Shown one piece after another: positions 9,394-17,030 of a stretch of DNA of 64,000 nucleotides (positions are counted from its first letter, which is position 1; each line of letters begins with the position of its first letter). The position numbers and the translations under genes were made by a program. The notes below the pieces were generated by a model, which was given only the letters and a program-made list of their open reading frames with translations, had not been told where the DNA came from and did not search any database. The stretch lies in contig JAZHSQ010000001.1 of NCBI GenBank assembly GCA_036454645.1, positions 62,001-126,000 of the forward strand, given 5' to 3'. The stretch is from Olsenella_K sp036454645. Lineage in GTDB: Bacteria; Actinomycetota; Coriobacteriia; Coriobacteriales; Atopobiaceae.

Positions 9394-10605
9394 ATGATGA
9401 TGCGTAAGGCGACGGCGGCGATACTCACGGGCGCGCTGGCGGTGGCGCTCGGCGGCTGCGCGGGGACGGCGCAGACGGGCGGCTCTGCCGCTGCGGACTC
9501 CGGGCAGGCTGCCTCGGGCGAGTCCGCGAAGTCCGCGGACCAGCAGGCGGCCGACAAGGTGGCGGCCCTTATCGACCAGATCTACGTCCAGGAGCGCACC
9601 GACCAGACCGACGCGCAGTGCGCCGAGGCCAAGGCCGCCTGGGACGCCTTGACCGAGGACCAGAGGGCGCTCGTGGAGGGCGAGTACGCCAGCCCCGAGT
9701 ACTTCGGCCTCGACACGGGCGACGCCTCCTCGGACGACCCGCTCAACCAGGACGGCATCGGCGAGCGCGAGATCCTGGTCACGAGCTTCGGCACCTCCTA
9801 CAACGACAGCCGCGTGAACGACATCGGCTCCATCGAGAAGGCGATCCAGGCGGCCTACCCCGACTGGTCCGTGCGGCGCGCCTTCACCTCGCAGATCATC
9901 ATCAACCACGTGCAGGCGCGTGACGGCGAGAAGATCGACAACATGGACCAGGCACTCGAGCGCGCGGTCGACAACGGGGTCAAGACGCTCGTGATCCAGC
10001 CGACCCACCTCATGCACGGCGCCGAGTACGACGAGCTCACCGAGGCGGCCGACAAGTACCGCGACAGGATGGACGTCGTGGTGGCCGAGCCGCTCCTGGG
10101 CGAGGTGGGCACCGATGTCTCCTCCATCAACGCCGACAAGCGGGCCGTGGCGGAAGACGTCACCGCCGCCGCTGTGGGCGAGGCCGGCTACGGGAGCCTC
10201 CAGGACGCCAAGGCCGACGGCTGCGCCTTCGTCTTCATGGGCCACGGCACCTCGCACGAGGCCAGCGTCACCTACGACCAGATGCAGGCGCAGATGGCCG
10301 AGCTCGGCTACGACAACGTCTACGTGGGGACCGTGGAGGGCAAGCCCGCCGACACCGCCTGCGAGGCCGTGATCGAGAAGGTCAAGGCGGCGGGCTACAC
10401 CAAGATCCAGCTCAGGCCCCTCATGGTCGTCGCCGGCGACCACGCCCACAACGACATGGCCGGAGACGACGCCGACTCCTGGAAGAGCCAGTTCGAGGCG
10501 GCCGGCATCGAGGTCGCGCCGCAGATCGCCGGCCTGGGCGAGATACCCGCGGTGCAGCAGATCTACGTCGACCACACCGCAGACGCCATCGCGAGCGTGG
10601 CGTAG
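9394..10605 (+). CDS. cbiK: Exported lipoprotein CbiK-type cobaltochelatase
   Basis: Inserts cobalt into sirohydrochlorin (or a related tetrapyrrole) in the anaerobic B12 route. 403 aa, longer than cytoplasmic CbiK (about 260-300 aa) because of an N-terminal lipoprotein signal (lipobox LGGC near residue 24) and a roughly 100-residue spacer that may be a small helical domain. The CbiK catalytic part starts at EREILVTSFGTSYNDSR. It keeps the metal-binding histidine segments VIQPTHLMHGAEYDEL, FMGHGTSHEA and VVAGDHAHNDMAGDDADSW. The location implies chelation outside the membrane, as proposed for periplasmic CbiK of sulfate reducers; that is inference from the signal peptide. ATG 9394 is one of three consecutive start options (9394, 9397, 9400). 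Confidence 0.88.
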   Translation: MMMRKATAAILTGALAVALGGCAGTAQTGGSAAADSGQAASGESAKSADQQAADKVAALIDQIYVQERTDQTDAQCAEAKAAWDALTEDQRALVEGEYASPEYFGLDTGDASSDDPLNQDGIGEREILVTSFGTSYNDSRVNDIGSIEKAIQAAYPDWSVRRAFTSQIIINHVQARDGEKIDNMDQALERAVDNGVKTLVIQPTHLMHGAEYDELTEAADKYRDRMDVVVAEPLLGEVGTDVSSINADKRAVAEDVTAAAVGEAGYGSLQDAKADGCAFVFMGHGTSHEASVTYDQMQAQMAELGYDNVYVGTVEGKPADTACEAVIEKVKAAGYTKIQLRPLMVVAGDHAHNDMAGDDADSWKSQFEAAGIEVAPQIAGLGEIPAVQQIYVDHTADAIASVA

Positions 10606-10611
10606 GCGCAG

Positions 10612-10631
10612 GCCCCGCCGGCCGGCGGGGC
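10612..10631 (+). terminator. GC palindrome after cbiK
   Basis: Perfect 20-bp palindrome, GCCCCGCC-GGCC-GGCGGGGC, six bases after the cbiK stop, without a T-tract. It is more likely a processing or attenuation hairpin than a full terminator because the block continues in the same direction. Confidence 0.35.
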
Positions 10632-10729
10632 GCGGCGAGGTCTGCCGGGCCGTCGGCGCGGGTGCGCCGGCGGCCCGGATGCGCTAGCGTAGGGGGCGGC
10701 CGCACGGCCGCCCGAGCGAGAGGAGCGGG

Positions 10730-11113
10730 ATGTCCCGCGAGCACGAGTACCCCTTCTTCACCAACAGGGACTGCCCCTACTTCCCCTGCCACGAGGGCAT
10801 CGAGGCGGAGGAGTTCAACTGCCTCTTCTGCTACTGCCCCCTCTACGCGCTGGGTCCGCGCTGCGGCGGGAGCTTCCGCTACACCGAGCGGGGCTACAAG
10901 GACTGCACGCCCTGCACCATGACGCACAGGGGGGACGCGGGCACCCGCCTGGTGAGGCTGCACTGGCCCGAGCTCGCGGAGCTCGCGCGCCGGGACGCGG
11001 GTGCGCCCGGCGCGGGCGAGAAGGACGCGGGGCCAGACGGCGCGTCCGGAGGCGCGGGCGAGAGGGACGCGGGGCAGGGCGGCCCCGCGACCGGGAAGGA
11101 CGTGGAGAGGTGA
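10730..11113 (+). CDS. Small cysteine-rich protein of anaerobic cobalamin loci (PF04071-like)
   Basis: 127 aa. The first about 75 residues hold a dense Cys pattern: DCPYFPCHEG, NCLFCYCPLY, RCGG and DCTPCTMTH. This matches the cysteine-rich small domain seen in anaerobic B12 clusters and sometimes fused to CobD or CbiB; it probably binds a metal (zinc or iron-sulfur). Its biochemical role is not established. The C-terminal 40 residues are low-complexity and include two copies of the recurring AGE[K/R]DAG peptide (DNA at 11018 and 11060). Ribosome site GAGAGGAGCGGG. No signal peptide, so cytoplasmic. Confidence 0.75.
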   Translation: MSREHEYPFFTNRDCPYFPCHEGIEAEEFNCLFCYCPLYALGPRCGGSFRYTERGYKDCTPCTMTHRGDAGTRLVRLHWPELAELARRDAGAPGAGEKDAGPDGASGGAGERDAGQGGPATGKDVER

Positions 11114-11118
11114 GGGAC

Positions 11119-11697
11119 ATGGGCACACGAAGGGTCGGGCGGCGCCGGGCGCTGGCCCTCGTCCTCTCGCTCGTCGCCGCGGCAGCGCTCGCCCTCGCCG
11201 CGCCGGCCGCTCCCGCGTCCGCCGAGGGCGCGGCCCTCGCCGACGGCACCTACGCCGTGAGCGTCGAGCTCGGCGGCGGCTCGGGCCGCGCGAGCGTCCA
11301 GAGCCCCTGCGAGCTCTCCGTGAGCTCGGGCTCCATGGTCGCCACCGTCACCTGGAGCAGCCCCAACTACGACCTCATGGTGGTGGACGGCCAGCGCCTC
11401 TCGCCCGTCAACGAGGGCGGCAACTCGACCTTCGAGGTGCCCGTCTCCGCCCTGGGCGAGGCCCTCCCCGTGCAGGCGGAGACGACGGCGATGAGCAGGC
11501 CGCACCTGATCGACTACACGCTGACCTTCTCCGACCCCCAGCGCCAGGGCGCGCCGGCAGGCCCCGCCGTCGCCGTCGCGGCGGGCCTCGGGGCCGCAGC
11601 CGTCGCCGTGGGGGCGGCCCTCCTCGTTCACCGCAGGCGCGCGCGGAGGGGCGCCGCGGAGGCGACCCCGGCGGGCCGCGACGGGAGCGCGCAATGA
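11119..11697 (+). CDS. Membrane-anchored surface protein with beta-rich domain, paralogue of the 8766 protein
   Basis: 192 aa from ATG 11119, which has an excellent GAGGTGAGG ribosome site. A GTG at 11110 would extend it by three codons but sits inside that site. N-terminal Arg-rich signal peptide ending near PASAEG, a single domain of about 110 residues (LADGTYAVSVELGGGSG, TVTWSSPNYDLMVVDGQRL, GNSTFEVPVSAL), then a C-terminal membrane helix and RRRARRG stop-transfer tail. The NEAT-like or iron/heme-accessory resemblance is by pattern only. The stop overlaps the importer receptor gene (ATGA), tying it to uptake of the same ligand. Confidence 0.7.
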   Translation: MGTRRVGRRRALALVLSLVAAAALALAAPAAPASAEGAALADGTYAVSVELGGGSGRASVQSPCELSVSSGSMVATVTWSSPNYDLMVVDGQRLSPVNEGGNSTFEVPVSALGEALPVQAETTAMSRPHLIDYTLTFSDPQRQGAPAGPAVAVAAGLGAAAVAVGAALLVHRRRARRGAAEATPAGRDGSAQ

Positions 11698-12968
11698 TCC
11701 GCAGGTCGAGAAGGACGCGTCGCCCGCGGGTGCAGCGCGCCGGCGCGGTCGCGGCGGCGCTGGCCCTCGCGCTCGCGGCGCCGCTCGCGGGCTGCGCGGG
11801 CGCGGCGGGCTCCGGCTCCGCCACCGGCTCGGGCGCGGCGACCGGCTCCGCCGGCGCGCAGGCGGGCCAGGGTGCCGCCGAGGCCACGCCCACCACGACC
11901 GTCGTCCCGGACTTCCGAGACACCGACCTCGGCTGCGGCTGGCAGCCCACGGGCAGCCTCGAGCTCGACTACGCGAAGCGCTTCTCCGTCGACTACTACG
12001 AGGGCGGCTACCAGCTCGTCTGCATCGCCGACGGCAGCCGCTACCTCGTCGTGCCCGAGGGCGCGAGCGCGCCGGAGGGCCTCGCGGCCGACATTACCTG
12101 CATCCAGCAGCCGGTGGGTGACGTCTACCTCGCCGCCTCCGACAGCATGTGCCTCTTCGACGCCCTCGGCGAGACGGGTCGCGTCACGGTCTCCGGCATC
12201 CGGCAGGAGGACTGGAGCATCGAGGCGGCGCGCGAGGCGATGGCCACGGGCGCCATCGTCTACGGCGGCAAGTACGCCTCCCCCGACTACGACCTCCTGC
12301 TCTCCAAGGGCGTGCGGCTCGCGGTGGAGTCGACCATGGTCAACCACACGCCCGACGTGCGCGAGAAGCTCCAGGAGCTCGGCATCCCCGTCCTGGTGGA
12401 GATGGCGAGCTACGAGGACGAGCCGCTCGGGCGCACCGAGTGGATCAAGCTCTGGGGGAGCCTCCTCGGCCAGCAGGAGCGCGCGAGCGAGCTCTTCGAC
12501 GAGCAGGTCCGGCTCGCCGAGGCCGCCCGCAGCGAGGACACCGGCAAGACCGTGGCCTTCTTCTACGTCAACTCCAACGGCTCCGCCGTGGTGCGCAAGC
12601 CCGGCGACTACGTGACCAAGATGATCCAGTACGCCGGGGGCGACTACGCCTTCTCCGGCCTCGAGGACGACGGCACCGCGCGCTCCACGGTGACGCTCGA
12701 GATGGAGCGCTTCTACGAGGGGGCGCACGACGCGGACTACATCGTCTACAACGCCTCGATCGACGGGGGCGTCTCCTCCGTGGACGAGCTGGTGGAGAAG
12801 AACCGGCTGCTCGCGGACTTCAAGGCGGTCAGGGAGGGCAACGTCTGGTGCACCTCGCAGGACATGTACCAGCAGATGACCGACACGGGCGCGATCATCT
12901 CGGACTTCCACGAGATGCTCTGCGACCCCGCCGCGACCGACCTCGAGTACCTGCACAGGCTGGGCTAG
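11694..12968 (+). CDS. ABC transporter substrate-binding lipoprotein, FepB/BtuF-type
   Basis: Receptor for a corrinoid, heme or metal chelate. 424 aa from ATG 11694 (ATGA overlap). Arg-rich n-region, hydrophobic core, lipobox LAGC, then a Gly/Ser/Ala tether. The mature part begins LELDYAKRFSVDYYEGGYQL, matching type III (TroA/BtuF-fold) receptors. A long helical segment (LLGQQERASELFDEQ) and the second lobe GKTVAFFYVNSNGSAVVR follow. With the permease and ATPase next door it forms a complete FecBCD/BtuFCD importer. Placement inside the B12 riboswitch operon favours a corrinoid or precursor ligand, but this is inference. Confidence 0.85.
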   Translation: MIRRSRRTRRPRVQRAGAVAAALALALAAPLAGCAGAAGSGSATGSGAATGSAGAQAGQGAAEATPTTTVVPDFRDTDLGCGWQPTGSLELDYAKRFSVDYYEGGYQLVCIADGSRYLVVPEGASAPEGLAADITCIQQPVGDVYLAASDSMCLFDALGETGRVTVSGIRQEDWSIEAAREAMATGAIVYGGKYASPDYDLLLSKGVRLAVESTMVNHTPDVREKLQELGIPVLVEMASYEDEPLGRTEWIKLWGSLLGQQERASELFDEQVRLAEAARSEDTGKTVAFFYVNSNGSAVVRKPGDYVTKMIQYAGGDYAFSGLEDDGTARSTVTLEMERFYEGAHDADYIVYNASIDGGVSSVDELVEKNRLLADFKAVREGNVWCTSQDMYQQMTDTGAIISDFHEMLCDPAATDLEYLHRLG

Positions 12969-12969
12969 C

Positions 12970-14031
12970 ATGGCGGGCGCTGTGGGAGAGGGAAAGACGC
13001 GCGCCGGCGAGGAGGCCGTCCGCGAGACGCGCGCCGGCAGGACGGCCCTGGTCATGGCGGGGCTCGCCGCGGCCCTCGCCGCGGCCTTCGTGGCCAACGT
13101 CTGCATGGGCACCGTCCCCGTGCCGCCGGACCGGCTGGCCTCCGTCCTCGCGCACCCCGACGCCGCCGACACCGCCTCGGCGATCGTGTGGAGCATCCGG
13201 CTGCCGAGGGTCTTCTCGGCCACGCTGCTCGGCGGGGCGCTCGCCGTCTCGGGCTTCCTGCTCCAGACCTTCTTCAACAACCCTATCGCGAGCCCCTTCG
13301 TCCTGGGCGTCTCCAACGGCGCCAAGTTCGTGGTGGCCCTCGTGATGGTCGTGGTCGTGGGCTCCTACGGCGTCATGTCCTCCTGGACGCTCGTGGCCGC
13401 CGCCCTCGTGGGATCCCTCCTCGTGATGGCGCTGGTGCTGGCCGTGTCGCGGCGCGTGCGCAGCTCGTCGGTGCTGATCGTGGCCGGCGTGATGATCGGC
13501 TACGTCTGCTCGGCCGCCACGGACTTCCTCGTGACCTTCGCCTCCGACCAGAACATCGTGAACCTGCGCAACTGGTCGCAGGGCAGCTTCTCCGGCGCGC
13601 GCTGGGACGACGTGTCGGTCATGGCCGTCGTGGTCGCAGCCGCCCTCGCCTGCGCGCTCGCGCTCTCAAAGCCGATGGGCGCCTTCCAGCTGGGGGAGGG
13701 CTACGCAAGGAGCGTCGGCGTCGACGTCAGGCGGCTGCGCGCCGGGCTCGTGGTGCTCTCGAGCGTGCTCGCGGGCACCGTCACCGCCTTCGCGGGGCCG
13801 GTCTCCTTCGTGGGCGTCGCGGTCCCGCACGTCACCAAGCGGCTGCTCAACACCTCGCGCCCGCTCGCGGTGATTCCGGCGGCCTTCCTCGGCGGCGGGA
13901 TCTTCTGCCTCGTGTGCGACCTCGTCGCGCGCACCCTGCTCGCCCCGACCGAGCTCTCCATCTCCACGGTGACGGCGATCTTCGGCGCGCCGGTGGTCCT
14001 GGCCGTCCTCCTCCGTAGGAGGCGGGAGTAG
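12970..14031 (+). CDS. ABC transporter permease, FecCD/BtuC family
   Basis: Membrane subunit of the importer. 353 aa. After an unusual Arg/Gly/Glu-rich cytoplasmic N-tail it shows the family pattern: SIRLPRVFSATLLGGALAVS, NNPIASPFVLGVSNGAK, NWSQGSFSGARWDD, SVGVDVRRLRAG, and AGPVSFVGVAVPHVTKRLL. About nine or ten hydrophobic helices can be counted; BtuC has ten. ATG directly follows the receptor stop and the ATPase ATG abuts its own stop, so the three are one translational unit. Confidence 0.9.
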   Translation: MAGAVGEGKTRAGEEAVRETRAGRTALVMAGLAAALAAAFVANVCMGTVPVPPDRLASVLAHPDAADTASAIVWSIRLPRVFSATLLGGALAVSGFLLQTFFNNPIASPFVLGVSNGAKFVVALVMVVVVGSYGVMSSWTLVAAALVGSLLVMALVLAVSRRVRSSSVLIVAGVMIGYVCSAATDFLVTFASDQNIVNLRNWSQGSFSGARWDDVSVMAVVVAAALACALALSKPMGAFQLGEGYARSVGVDVRRLRAGLVVLSSVLAGTVTAFAGPVSFVGVAVPHVTKRLLNTSRPLAVIPAAFLGGGIFCLVCDLVARTLLAPTELSISTVTAIFGAPVVLAVLLRRRRE

Positions 14032-14925
14032 ATGGCGGGTGAGAAGGACGTGCGGCTCGCGGGCGCGGCCGCCGCGGCGCCCCGGGGCCTCGTGGCGCGC
14101 GGGCTCGACGCGGGCTACGCGGGGCGCGCGGTCGTCTCCGGCGTGGAGCTCGAGGTGCGCGCCGGCGAGGTCACGACCCTCGTCGGCCCCAACGGCGCGG
14201 GCAAGTCGACCATCCTCAAGACCCTCTCCGCCCTGCTCGAGCCCGTCGCCGGCTGCGTCCTGGTGGGCGACGAGCCGCTTCTTTCCCTGCCGGCGGCCGA
14301 GCGGGCGCGCCGCCTCTCCGTGGTGCTCACGGACCGACCGCGGACCGAGCTTTTGACCTGCAGGGACGTGGTCGAGAGCGGCCGCTACCCCTACACCGGC
14401 CGCTTCGGCGCGCTCGACGCGCACGACCGCGACGTGGTGCGGCGCACGATGCTGCTCACCAGCACGTGGGGGATGCGCGACGAGGACTTCATGCGCCTCT
14501 CGGACGGCCAGCGGCAGCGGGTCCTTCTCGCCCGCGCGATCTGCCAGGAGCCCGACGTGCTGCTGCTCGACGAGCCGACCTCCTACCTGGACATCCGCTA
14601 CCAGGTGGAGCTGCTCTCGATCCTGCGCGAGCTGGCGCGGACGGAGGGGGTCGCGGTGGTGGCGTCGCTCCACGAGCTGCAGCTCGCGCGGGTCGTCTCC
14701 GACAGGGTCGTCTGCGTGCGCGACGGGCGCGTCTTCGCCAGCGGCACGCCGGCGGAGGTCTTCGTGCCCGAGGTGATCGACGCCCTCTTCGACCTCGAGC
14801 CGGGAAGCTACGACCCGGCGACCGGCGCGGTGCGGCTGCCGCAGGCGCCGGCGGGCGAGAAGGGCGCGGGCGCGGCGTCGGCGCCGGGGCTGGCGGGGCC
14901 CGCCGCGCGCGGACGGGAGGCCTAG
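14032..14925 (+). CDS. ABC transporter ATP-binding protein, FecE/BtuD family
   Basis: ATPase of the importer. 297 aa. Walker A GPNGAGKSTILK near residue 59, signature in the variant LSDGQRQRVLLARAI, Walker B VLLLDEPTSYLD, and a switch His in SLHELQLARVVSD. Both termini carry low-complexity tails with the recurring peptide (MAGEKDVRLAG at the start, AGEKGAGAAS near the end), unusual for this family. The next gene, cbiD, starts with GTG immediately after the stop. Confidence 0.9.
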   Translation: MAGEKDVRLAGAAAAAPRGLVARGLDAGYAGRAVVSGVELEVRAGEVTTLVGPNGAGKSTILKTLSALLEPVAGCVLVGDEPLLSLPAAERARRLSVVLTDRPRTELLTCRDVVESGRYPYTGRFGALDAHDRDVVRRTMLLTSTWGMRDEDFMRLSDGQRQRVLLARAICQEPDVLLLDEPTSYLDIRYQVELLSILRELARTEGVAVVASLHELQLARVVSDRVVCVRDGRVFASGTPAEVFVPEVIDALFDLEPGSYDPATGAVRLPQAPAGEKGAGAASAPGLAGPAARGREA

Positions 14926-16215
14926 GTGGAGAGGTTCGAGCACTACGTCACGGTCGGGCGGCGGCGCCTGCGCTGCGGCTACACCACGGGCACCTGCGCC
15001 GCGGCGGCGACCCTGGGGGCGGCGACGCTGCTGCTCTCCGGCGAGGCGCTGCCGGCGGCGCGCGTCGCCACCCCCTCGGGGCTCGACGTCCCCGTCGAGC
15101 TCGAGCGCTACGACGCCGGCCCCGGCTGGGCCGAGTGCGCGGTCAGGAAGGACGCGGGCGACGACCCGGACGTGACGGACGGCGCCTACGTGTACGCGCG
15201 CGTCTCGCGCACGGCGGCGCCCGGCGTCGCCGTCGACGGAGGGGCGGGCGTGGGCCGGGTGACGCGCGCCGGGCTCGACCAGCCCGTGGGCGCCGCGGCG
15301 ATCAACCGCGTCCCCAGGCGCATGATCGAGGGGCAGGCCCGCGCCGCCATGCGCGCGGCCGGCTACGAGGGCGGGCTCTCCGTGGTCGTCTCCGTCCCGG
15401 AGGGCGTGCGCCTGGCGGAGCGGACCTTCAACCCCAGGCTCGGGATCGTCGGCGGCATCTCCGTGCTCGGGACCTCCGGGATCGTGCGGCCGATGAGCGA
15501 GGAGGCGCTCGTGGCCTCCATCGAGCTCGAGCTCAGGGTCCAGCGCGCCGCGGGGGTGCGCCACCTGCTCGTGGCGCCGGGCAACTACGGGCGCGACTTC
15601 GCCGCGGACGGGCTGGGGCTCGACGCGGCCGCGTGCGTGCAGTGCTCCAACTACGTGGGCCAGACGATCGACGCCGCGGCGCAGGCGGGCTTCGCGAGCA
15701 TGCTCGTCGTGGGCTCGCTCGGCAAGCTCGTGAAGGTCGCGGCGGGCATCATGAACACGCACTCGCGCGTGGCCGACGGCCGGCGCGAGACGCTGGCCGC
15801 CCACGCCGCCCTCCAGGGGGCGAGCCGCGGGCTCGTGGGGGAGATAATGCGGTCAGTGACGACCGACGAGGCCCTGCCCCTGCTCGAGCGCGAGGGCATC
15901 CTGCGCGAGACCATGGCCTCCGTGACGGCCTCCCTGGGGGCGCAGCTGCGGCGCAGGGCCGCGGGCGCGCTCGACGTGGAGGCGGTCGTGTTCTCGCCGG
16001 GCTGGGGCGTCCTCGGCGAGACCGAGGGCGCGCCGCGCCTGGTCCGCCTCCTGCGGGACGCGCGGGCGGCGGGCGAGGACAAGGGCGCGGGCGAGAAGGA
16101 CGTGCGCCCCGGGGACGCGTCCGGCGGCGAGGCTCCGGCCGCGGGCGAGAAGGACGTGCGCCCCGGGGCTGCAGGCGGCGGGGAGGGTCCCCGCGGAGAG
16201 AGGGGAGAGCTCTGA
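14926..16215 (+). CDS. cbiD: Cobalt-precorrin-5B C1-methyltransferase CbiD
   Basis: SAM-dependent methylation at C1 during ring contraction of the anaerobic corrin pathway. 429 aa from GTG 14926. Hallmark N-terminal LRCGYTTGTCAAAATLGA, then GAAAINRVPRRMI, NPRLGIVGGISVLGTSGIV and GNYGRDFA, which fit CbiD. The C-terminal about 60 residues beyond the family end are low-complexity with two copies of AGEKDVRPG (DNA 16093 and 16147). The stop overlaps the cbiF start. Confidence 0.93.
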   Translation: MERFEHYVTVGRRRLRCGYTTGTCAAAATLGAATLLLSGEALPAARVATPSGLDVPVELERYDAGPGWAECAVRKDAGDDPDVTDGAYVYARVSRTAAPGVAVDGGAGVGRVTRAGLDQPVGAAAINRVPRRMIEGQARAAMRAAGYEGGLSVVVSVPEGVRLAERTFNPRLGIVGGISVLGTSGIVRPMSEEALVASIELELRVQRAAGVRHLLVAPGNYGRDFAADGLGLDAAACVQCSNYVGQTIDAAAQAGFASMLVVGSLGKLVKVAAGIMNTHSRVADGRRETLAAHAALQGASRGLVGEIMRSVTTDEALPLLEREGILRETMASVTASLGAQLRRRAAGALDVEAVVFSPGWGVLGETEGAPRLVRLLRDARAAGEDKGAGEKDVRPGDASGGEAPAAGEKDVRPGAAGGGEGPRGERGEL

Positions 16216-17030
16216 TGGTTCACTTCGTGGGCGCCGGGTCGGGCGCGCCCGACCTCATCACCGTGCGGGGCGCGCGCCTGCTGGCCCGCGCCGACCTCGT
16301 GGTGTACGCGGGCTCGCTCGTGAACCCCGCCCTGCTCGAGGGCTGCAGGCCGGGCGCGAGGACCCTCGACTCCGCGCGGATGGACCTGGGGCAGGTCGTC
16401 TCCGCCATGGTCGCGGCCGACGCCGCGGGCGAGGAGGTCGTGCGGCTCCACACCGGCGACCCCTCCATATACGGGGCCATCCGCGAGCAGATGGACCTCC
16501 TCGACGAGGCGGGCGTCGCCTACGACGTCTGCCCGGGGGTCTCCGCCCTCTCGGGGGCGGCCGCCGCGCTCGGGGCGGAGTACACGCTGCCCGGCGTCTC
16601 GCAGACCGTGATCGTCACCCGCATGGAGGGGCGGACGCCGGTGCCCTCGGGGGAGCGGCTCTCCAAGCTTGCCTCCCACGGCTGCACCATGGTGCTCTTC
16701 CTCTCGGCGGGCCTGCTCGACCGCGTGCAGGAGGAGCTCCTGCGCGGCGCCTACGGGCCGGACACGCCGGCCGCGATCGTCTACAAGGCCACGTGGCCGG
16801 ACGAGCGCGTCCTGCGCTGCACCGTGGGCACGCTCGCGCGCACGGCCGCGGAGGCCGGCGTCTCGCGCATGGCGATCGTGGCCGTCGGCGGCTTCCTCGA
16901 GGGGCCCTACCTGCGCTCCAAGCTCTACGACCCCGCGTTTGAGACGGGGTTCCGCCCCGCCCGCGCAACCGGCGGGGCCGGCACCGGCGCCGCCGCCGAG
17001 GGCGGCCGTGCGGACGGGGGCGAGGCGTGA
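16215..17030 (+). CDS. cbiF: Cobalt-precorrin-4 C11-methyltransferase CbiF
   Basis: Tetrapyrrole methylase adding the C11 methyl. 271 aa. ATG 16215 overlaps the cbiD stop by one base (TGATG). Family motifs: VHFVGAGSGAPDLITVRGA at the N-terminus, VVYAGSLV, LHTGDPSIYGA, the PGVSALSGAAA block, TRMEGRTPVP and LYDPAFETGFRP. The last 20 residues are a Gly/Ala tail. It overlaps the following fusion gene. Confidence 0.93.
   Translation: MVHFVGAGSGAPDLITVRGARLLARADLVVYAGSLVNPALLEGCRPGARTLDSARMDLGQVVSAMVAADAAGEEVVRLHTGDPSIYGAIREQMDLLDEAGVAYDVCPGVSALSGAAAALGAEYTLPGVSQTVIVTRMEGRTPVPSGERLSKLASHGCTMVLFLSAGLLDRVQEELLRGAYGPDTPAAIVYKATWPDERVLRCTVGTLARTAAEAGVSRMAIVAVGGFLEGPYLRSKLYDPAFETGFRPARATGGAGTGAAAEGGRADGGEA

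Noticed and set aside
13666..15804. Minus-strand open frame of about 700 codons over the permease, ATPase and cbiD
   Set aside because: Composition (His/Arg/Gly/Val-rich, no domain) is that of an antisense shadow; the plus-strand genes carry diagnostic motifs and overlapping starts.
14466..16214. Upstream extension of the cbiF frame
   Set aside because: The extension is the alternative frame of the ATPase and cbiD genes; the family N-terminus begins precisely at ATG 16215.
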